Assembly (NCBI GenBank): GCA_963281255.1
Contig: OY725492.1
Location: forward strand, 434,001 to 498,000
Source of the DNA: Aphrocallistes beatrix
Lineage: Eukaryota > Porifera > Hexactinellida > Sceptrulophora > Aphrocallistidae
Direction of reading: 5' to 3'
Length of the DNA stretch: 64,000 nt
Shown here in pieces: positions 51,801-60,800 of the stretch. Below the pieces are notes generated by a model, which ran no database searches, was not told where the DNA came from, and was given only the letters and a program-made list of their open reading frames with translations. The position numbers and the translations under genes are program-made. Every line of letters starts with the position of its first letter. Position 1 is the first letter of the stretch.

Positions 51801-54800
51801 TTTTACTGTAAAATTTTTCGCATAGAACTGAGATGTGAAATGGGTTAATACGAAAAATTTCTAATTTTTTCATGGAATGTTGGTACATTCCACTGTTGCT
51901 ATGGAAACGTGTTTTGGTCATTTGGCGTTATATCTTGAAAACTGCAATGGCTACACATTCAAATGTAATTCCATTTGATAGCGAATATACTACTTCCTAT
52001 TAAGTGATAATATAATTTCGACCTCTAAATTCAATAGTTTATGAGATATTCGACAATGTACCATATTGGTCACATTTGATAATTTGTCGATTGTCTAGCT
52101 CTTGTGGTTTTCAAGATATGACCCAAACTGACCAAAACACGTTTCCATAGCAACACTGGAATGTACCAACATTCCATAAAAAAATTAGAAAATTTTCGTA
52201 TTAACCCATTCACATCTCAGTTCTATGCGAAAAATTTTACAGTAAAAACACTTAGAAGTGCCCCTAAACGGCCTCTGAAAATCACCAAATTTGTCACAAA
52301 TATAACCTATTGCGCAACCATATGGTGACTAATAAAATTTTTAACAATGGATATGGGTACTTTGACACCATATTTATATATGCTGATAATATATTCCTAA
52401 GCTCTATTGTGCTTTGTAAATGATTTAAGGCAGCTCATGCATTAGTTCAACGGTCTTCCTCCGCATCCCTGGTCCAAAATCCACAATCAGTTGTGAGGCT
52501 TTATGTATAGTAGGCTATGGTATATTATATAATAGTCATACTAATGATTGAGAAACATTGAGAAAATCACACACAAAATGTAGTTGGTTTTGCAAGTATT
52601 AATAATGAGCACACATAATTATCACATTTACGTTCTATTTTTACATTTAATAATAATAGAGTAGAGCAATAAGTTTCCCACTACAAAATCAGTAGTGTCT
52701 CCTTAAGAGAGGTTCTAGGTTTTCATAATTGTAGCGATACTGATCTTCTTTCTCTCTACATCTCTTCACACACTTGATGATGAGTGGGGCGAATGTTATA
52801 CCGCATAAAGGTAGGAAGAGGGCGAGAATATATAATATGATGAATAGTTCATCTAGTAAAGTTATTATCTCATCAAACCACAATCGGCTATCTAAGTGGA
52901 ATGATGGTATTATCACAGTTTGATCTATTTGAATCTGGCAAGAGTAGTGTACAAATATTTTAATCGCTCTCCATGCGAAAAATAGTAGATCGAAAAAAAT
53001 TACCGAGAGAGTTGAAATCAGTAAGACAATGCGAAATATGCGATAGAAATTGAATGCTGATAATTGTGTATTGTAGAATACTCTGTTGTTAGAATAGAGT
53101 TTGATTTCCATTAAATGAGACCTGAGTACACGAGATAGAAAGGAAGTAGCTCTCAGTAACAGAATCCAGTTAGTTAAACCGATAATAGGATTGATAAAAA
53201 CAATGAACATCCAAGTATACTTTGTTGAGCAAAATCCAATCAAAATACATTGAATAGAACACCAGATGAGATACTTAATGAGATTTCGTTTGAAAGAATG
53301 GTTAAGGTATCTCATAGCGAGGTAACGAGATAGGATTGCAAGGAGAGTCAAATGCAAAGTAGAGAGTAAGAAAACTAAATGTAAAGTCGGAATAACTAAG
53401 GGGTATTCGTTATAGAGTGCAAACCATCCGGATGAATATGTGCAATGTAAATATCCAATTACGAGATCTGTTGTATTGTTAAGTGGTTGTAATTTTGATT
53501 CTATTATTCAGTAACTTCCTATACAAATAAAGCCAGCAACCTCGAAAGAACAACACACAATCATCAGGATATATTTAGTGAAATGAGTTTTCAGGTTGTA
53601 CAGTTTCCTCTGTTTAGAAAGATATTGTACATCTGAGTAGAGGGGATGTAGAACAGGGGTTTGTTTACAAGTTTTGTATTCTTTATATAGTTTCCAGCAT
53701 TTTACAATAAAGTAAACGAGCCAGCTTGCAATGAGTGCAGTAGTTAGAAGAATTAATGGAAAAATTATACACGTCTCAGAAAAGACTCTTAAATCTCTTT
53801 GTATTGCAATTGTGCTACCCATTACACTGAAATTAATGTATTGAATTTATTTTTCTATTTATTTATATCTTTGGAGTCACAATAATAAGTTTTCCCACTG
53901 TTAGCATTTGTATCGCTATACCTGTCTAGTTTAGTTGTGTGCTATATTTTGAGCTTAGCATAATGTAATGCTAAGATAGAGATTTTTGATAAATATGTTA
54001 ACCTCTTCCATCCTCGAAGAAATACTCCATACATCATATACTATAAAGTACACAAACAAAAGTTTACTATTATAATGCAAAGGTTTAAACTGACGAAAAT
54101 AAAATAAAGAATACCTGAGTAAACATTTCAGCAGCTAGCAGAGTGAGAACTTTCAACTCTTCCTGATACACAACCTTATCATAGTCTATCTTAACCCGAT
54201 ACAGCTGTTGAATTCTATCGTCCACCTTTTGACACCCCTCTACAATCCCCTGTTCTAACTTAGACATCTCTGACTCTAGTCCCCTCCTGTGTCTCTCTCT
54301 CTCTTCCTTCACTTGCATCACGTGGACCTCCCACTCCTTCTTCTTCGCTTGTAGTTCTGGGTCACCTGTCAAGTCCACTACTCCTAAGAAGTCAGGCTCT
54401 ACCAGCTCCTAGCAGTTGTGGAGCATTTTAGTAGGAGAATATAACTTATCCAATTAGCTATTATAATCAATGTTACATCAAATTAGGATGTTTTGGAATT
54501 CACCTGTTATTTAAAGATAGGGATAAATTCAGACAAATAAAATAACTGAAATAAATTCCCAGTTGACTAATGAGCGTATCTATCAATAAAAAACTACATA
54601 ACTTTTACAAATTTGCATTTATTTTGAAGTTAGGCAATACTCTGAATGTATCCCTAATGGTATATTGTTCTTATCGAATTGACTCCACACTTTTAAAGTT
54701 TATCTGCCCCCAAAAGCAAATTTATGCTTTAACTATTTCGGGAATTTTTTGGTTGTATTCTCATTCTGCAGGGCCTCATCAATGGTCTTCCAAGCACATT

Positions 54801-57800
54801 ATTTAAGCCGAGTTTGTTTGATTAATTAACTATGCAAACTGAATTGCATTCAACTGATCCATTCTCAGAGTGGGAGGCAGACAATTGATTTCTTAGCCTA
54901 CCCATTCATCTACGTATTACTACAATCAGTGGCGTAGCTAGGGGGGGCGAGGGGGGCGGACCGCCCCGGGCGGCGCTTAATAGGGGGCGGCACTTGACCT
55001 TGTGTTTCATAAAATATATATTGGTAAACTCAGAATTTTTCCAGAAACATGTGTTGTGGGGGGCGGCATGAAATACATCCGCCCCGGGCGACATAGGTGT
55101 AAGCTACGCCAGTGACTACAATGAATATATTTCAACACTAGCATGATCAGGATTCACAATTAGTTTTCAACTCCATTATTATCCCCGTAAGCAGATAATA
55201 CCACTAATAATAACTACGTATATCAAGTGTAGAAGAATGTAAGTCAGCATTTACCTTGAACAGTTCATCCTCTGTGTCTATCTCTAGTTTCCCTCCCATC
55301 ATCATGTCGAGGGCTCTCTCTCTCCAACGGTCCCCCATTTCAGCCAGGATGCGCTCTTCCTCAATCTTAGCTAGCTCCTCTCGCTGCTTCCTCTCTAGAT
55401 CTGTCTCGTACCTCTCTAGCTTCACTTCAGAATCTTTAACCTAATTCGTATGCATAAATGCCAACTTGAAACCTAAGTTGACTAATTCATCGAAAGATGA
55501 TGAAGAATTATGAATTATTCAATTAATGAATTATTCAAAATCTCAAACATTAGTGCAGATTCTATGCCCAAAAGTGGTCAAAAGGTTGCTCATGTTATAT
55601 ACCTCTAACATTGCTCAGTCCCTAAGCGAAATATCAAATATTTTTTCATTATTTTAGTTTCAAATTTTGAGTAATTCATCGATAATTCATGAAATAGTCA
55701 ATTTAGCTTGAAACATGATAAAAGCGGGACGCGGTGTTGAATTTCGCGGGACATGGTGGGGCACAATATGAAAGTATTATACATGGGATCCGAAAAAGCG
55801 GGACTTAATGGAGAAATTTCGCGTAAAAAAGGGACACTCGTGGAAATTAGCTCAATAAAAGTGTGAGAAAAGCGGGACGTCCCGCCAAAATCCGGACATA
55901 TGCTTCAGTTATAACCTAAAACTAGTCGCTTAAAGAAATAAATAAGTTCATTTTACCTCAAGTAGCTTCTCAGGTTCTTCATAAGGGTGTAGCTCCAGCA
56001 AATCACTATTAGTGCTAGCTGTCACTCCGTGCTTCATCTTCAGGTCATACATTATCTGACCTATGCGAGCACAGCGTTCATTGCTTCGAGTCACTTCGGA
56101 TTGCTTTAACTTCAAAACTTCGTCAAACTCTTGATTGAAGTGTTGCTTTACCTGTCAAGATAAGTAAATATGAGACAGTAGCCCAATAAAAGCATTAGGT
56201 AATTTGAAAATGCGTTATTCTTATTAATGTAGACATTTTAAACTGAACTTGAATTAAACTTAAAACTGTCTAGTTGTAAGAAACGAATTTTCTGAAAGTA
56301 AGTCTTGGTGAACTATGATTAGTCAGGTTCAACGTAGGAGTATTATCTTATTAAACTAAGTTCAAATATGTTAGAACATAAATTAGAACGATAAAGGTCA
56401 GTGTAAGTAGATACGAATTGAGACATTTTAAACCGTATCACTACCTTCTCCACAGATTGCTGTAAAAGCCAAACTTGATCGCGATAAGATAAGAGACTAC
56501 GAGTATTGAACTGAGATGGCACAACCAGTCCGCCATGTTCCTCAGCCCTTCTGCCTTCTATAGACTCAGTATCAATCCCTCCTTTGGACTGAGCAGGGCT
56601 ACCTGAGTCCACTTCTCTCTCGAGTGGTTCCTCATCTTCTTCTTGCTTCTCTTCGACATGACTAACCTAACCAGAGTCAGAATCGTATTTTCAATGCTTT
56701 TAGAAAGGAGATTAAGAATTGTGTGATTCTACCGGTATTGGGCAGCTTATGAAACATCTGAAATTGGGTTTTTAAGAACAATTTTCAAAATTTGTTTGCA
56801 TAAAAACAAAACAATTCAGTATTTAACTGTTCTCATCGTGCACTCTTTTTTACGATTTCAACGATTATGTTATTTTAGATTTAGCAGAATGCCTCCACAG
56901 CCTATAGGACAGTCCACACCATAAAATGTCTCTCTGCAACAGCTGAATTTAAAAAGCAACAATAAATATCTTATATATTAAAACTCAATGGTTTTTTTGT
57001 TTGTTTGTTTGTGAAGTTGATTGAGGAACTGGGAGGTGCTAGAAATAATTATATAATAATTATAAAATAATTATATAATTATTATATAATTATCATATAA
57101 TTATTACAAGTACGCTTCGCTTGCTTGCGCTGCGCGGCTTGCGGACACTGCGTGTCCGCAGAGTCATCCTGCGGGTGCCTGGAGTTACTCAATCTAACAT
57201 ATTTTGGGATTTTTTTCATTTATATAAATATTTTAAACAAAGGTCAACGAAAAATTTCTCATATGGATCCGAAAATATATTATTCGAAATCTACAGCACT
57301 AAAACCCCCATGTCAACCGTTGGAAGCTAGTCTCTGGCCGATTTTTGTAATTTGTTTACTTTATGTATCTATTGTAAACAAAAGTAAACAAAAATTTATC
57401 ATATCGATCTGTAAATATGATATTCGAAATCTACACCCCTAAAAAACCCATGTCAACCGTTGGAAGCTAGTTTCTAGCCTTTTTTTTTTAATTTGTTTAC
57501 TTTATGTATCTATTGTAAACAAAAGTAAACAAATAATTTATCATATCGATCTGAAAATATGATATTCGAAATCTACACCTCTAAAACCCTATGTCAACCG
57601 TTGGAAGCTAGTTTCTAGCATATTTTTGAGATTTGTTTACTTTATGTATCTATTGTAAACAAAAGTAAACAAATTGATCATCAAATTTACTCGAAAATAT
57701 GATATTCGAAATCTACACCCCTGAAAAACCCATGTCAACCGTTGGAAGCTAGTTTCTAGCCTATTTTTTTAATTTGTTTACTTTATGTATCTATTGTAAA

Positions 57801-60800
57801 CAAAAGTAAACAAATAATTTATCATATCGATCTGAAAATATGATATTCGAAATCTACACCTCTAAAACCCTATGTCAACCGTTGAAAGCAAGTTTCTAGC
57901 ATATTTTTGAGATTTGTTTACTCAATGTATCTAATGTAAACAAAAGTAAACAAATAATTTATCATATAGATCTGAAAATATGATATTCGAAATCTACACC
58001 CCTAAAACCCCATGTCACCCGTTGGAAGCTAGTCTCTAGCATTATTTTCAAAATTAATCAAATGGTGTGAAAAAATGTATATAAAGGTGTGAAAATATGC
58101 AGATAATCTTTTTTATTGCCAAATACTATAATACATTTAAGATATCAAACATAAGTTGTGGCTTTGAAATAATAATAACAATGACGATCTATTGTAGTGT
58201 CGTACAATGGTTTCTATTGTGATAGTGTAGTCATTTATTTTGTATAGAAAAGGTGTGAAAATTTGTTTTTCATTTTTTTTGCAGAGGTGTGAAAATTTCG
58301 CTTAGATTTTCGAACTTAATCCTAGATTCATCATTTGACACCTACATGCAATTTTCGTACCTCTATGACTGCCAATTCTTCAATCAATTCGGACAAACAA
58401 ACAAACAAACAAAAATCCTAGAGTTTTAATATATAAGAAATAATAATTATATAATAATTATATAATAATTATATAATAATTATATAATAATTATATAATA
58501 ATTATATAATTATTATATAATTATTATATAATAATTTTATAATAATTATATAATAATTATATAATAATTGTATAATAATTATATAATAATTTTATAATAA
58601 TTATATAATAATTTTATAATAATTATATAATTATTATATAATTATTATATAATTATTCGTTTGCTGTTTGTTCGAATTGATTGAAGAATTGGCATGTAGG
58701 TGTCAAATGATGAGTCTACGATTAAGTTCGCAGATCTAAAGGCGAAATTTTCCCACCTCTGCAAGAAAAATGGAAAAAATTTTTACACTTCTTCTATACA
58801 ATATATATTACTTCACTCTCACAATATAAATCATTGTACGACACTCCAATAGACTGTAATTATTATTAATACTACTTCAAAGCCATAACTTATATAGATA
58901 TCTTTGAAGATATGCTAGAAACTAGCTTCCAACGGTTGACATGGGATTTTAAGGGGTGTAGATTTCAAATATCATATTTTCGCATCTTCACACCTCGCCG
59001 AGATAGGTGAAAAATTGTACTGACCAATATAATGCGATTATTATATAATGCATAAGGGATTATTTGTTATTGAAATTCATTGGTTCATGTGAGAACCAAT
59101 CAATTATCAGACTTTTAAAATGCGATTCACACTATCTTATTTCATATAAATGATTGAATACAGTAAAAGTTATTTAATTAATGATCAAATTGTTGATCAT
59201 TAGTGTATAACACTACCTCGATTGTTTTTAACGCTACTCGACTGAAGTTGCTCAAGTCGTTCAGATATAATAATCTTTGGAAATGTGAACTTCGTGGTTT
59301 CAAATTAACATATATTCAGGATTAGCCTATTATTAAGCAAATTCCTTTTATCATGAACCTAATTTTTCTTCCCCAGTTCTGAATTCATTATTAACCGTAG
59401 ATAAATTACATTTTTGGTGGAGAATTAGGGAGCAATTAACCGTTTATTTGATATCCCAGGGACCCATAGGGCGACTCTGCGGACACGCAGTGTCAACAAG
59501 CGCGCTTGTACAATATTAAATATCTTTTAAATCTTCCAGTCTTACACTTCTCAATCAATCTCTTACCTGTTTAAGGTAGTAACTCGGGTCTATGTCTCCC
59601 TCCAGATCCTCTCTCGCCTCACTACACTCCTTCACAATCTCCAGCCTGTCTATAGCAGCCTGTGTGAGCTTGCGCTCTCTCTCGCTCAGCTTACATAGAG
59701 GGTAATTGGAAACCTCTACTTTACCGTTGAAAGAGTACACACTCTTGCCAGTAACCTAATTACATCATGGTAATACAAGTACATACTGTTGCTACATTGA
59801 TTCGAGAAAATTCAGTACATTTATTTTCTTGTCAAATCTTATTAAGTATGTACTCACAGACATTGTCTCCCAGCATGTATCCTTCAACTGCTCAGTGAGG
59901 TAGAGTCTAGCTAAGTTCTGTAGGTGTATCTCTTTCTCTTTCCTAGCCACTGATTCTTCCTGTTTCTGTTTCATCTCTCTCTGACTGTCTAAATCCAGCA
60001 CAAAATCTGTTCTCTCCAACTGTTCAATCTCAGGCAATCCCTGGTTCCGCTCTATCATTTGTAACACTGTTTCTCTCAGCTCATTCAATCCATTCATTAG
60101 TTCTTCTCGCTGTGTATTGAACGTGACTCTTTCCTCTTCTTCTCTCTCGCGGTTACGCAAGTCAAGCCAAGTGTTAGTTTCCGCACTCAACTCAACTCCA
60201 TTCAGTTTGATAGTGAGTGCTGTAGCACCTGTATTAATAATAATAATAATACAGGATCGTTCGGATTAGTGAATTTGTTCCGATTAGTGAAATAACACTA
60301 ATCAATAGGGCATTAATTATAATAAATTTGTATTGTTAGAATATGAAGGGTACTATTTCGCTATGATTGCTTATTTAACGAGGTTTCTCAATATTATTGA
60401 TAGATTTAAGTTTATAAACGTTTATTCAAAGCATAGAGGCGAATAATAATATATTTTGGGTGTTCGGATTTTAAGAATGAAGTATTCGGATTAGCGAGGG
60501 TTCGGATTGGCGAGGTTCGGACTATCGAGGGTGTACTGTAATAATAATAATAATAAGTTAATGGAAACTTTGCTCTATTGAAGGTCAACAAATTTGGAAC
60601 TTTTCGTTGCTATCTCAAACATAAAAATCTGGGATCATCATATTCACAAAATCTTAAACTTAACCTTGATTTAAGTTTAAGATTTCTTGCGATTAAGGCC
60701 ACTGGTTTAATGCAACTTTTACTCATACAATAGCACTAAAATAAGAATGTAATAACATCTTTGTGGACGGTACACGATACTGCTGTAATTTGATGATGAA

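Noticed and set aside
27124-53822. 7TM array as insect-type gustatory/odorant receptors
   Set aside because: Basic residues lie in loops 1-2, 3-4, 5-6 and the tail, predicting N-out, the opposite of that family; the C-terminal helix-7 signature is also absent.
57185-58050. Possible CRISPR-like or satellite array
   Set aside because: Units are about 140 bp with no short repeat/unique spacer pattern, in a eukaryotic transposon; read as an internal minisatellite.
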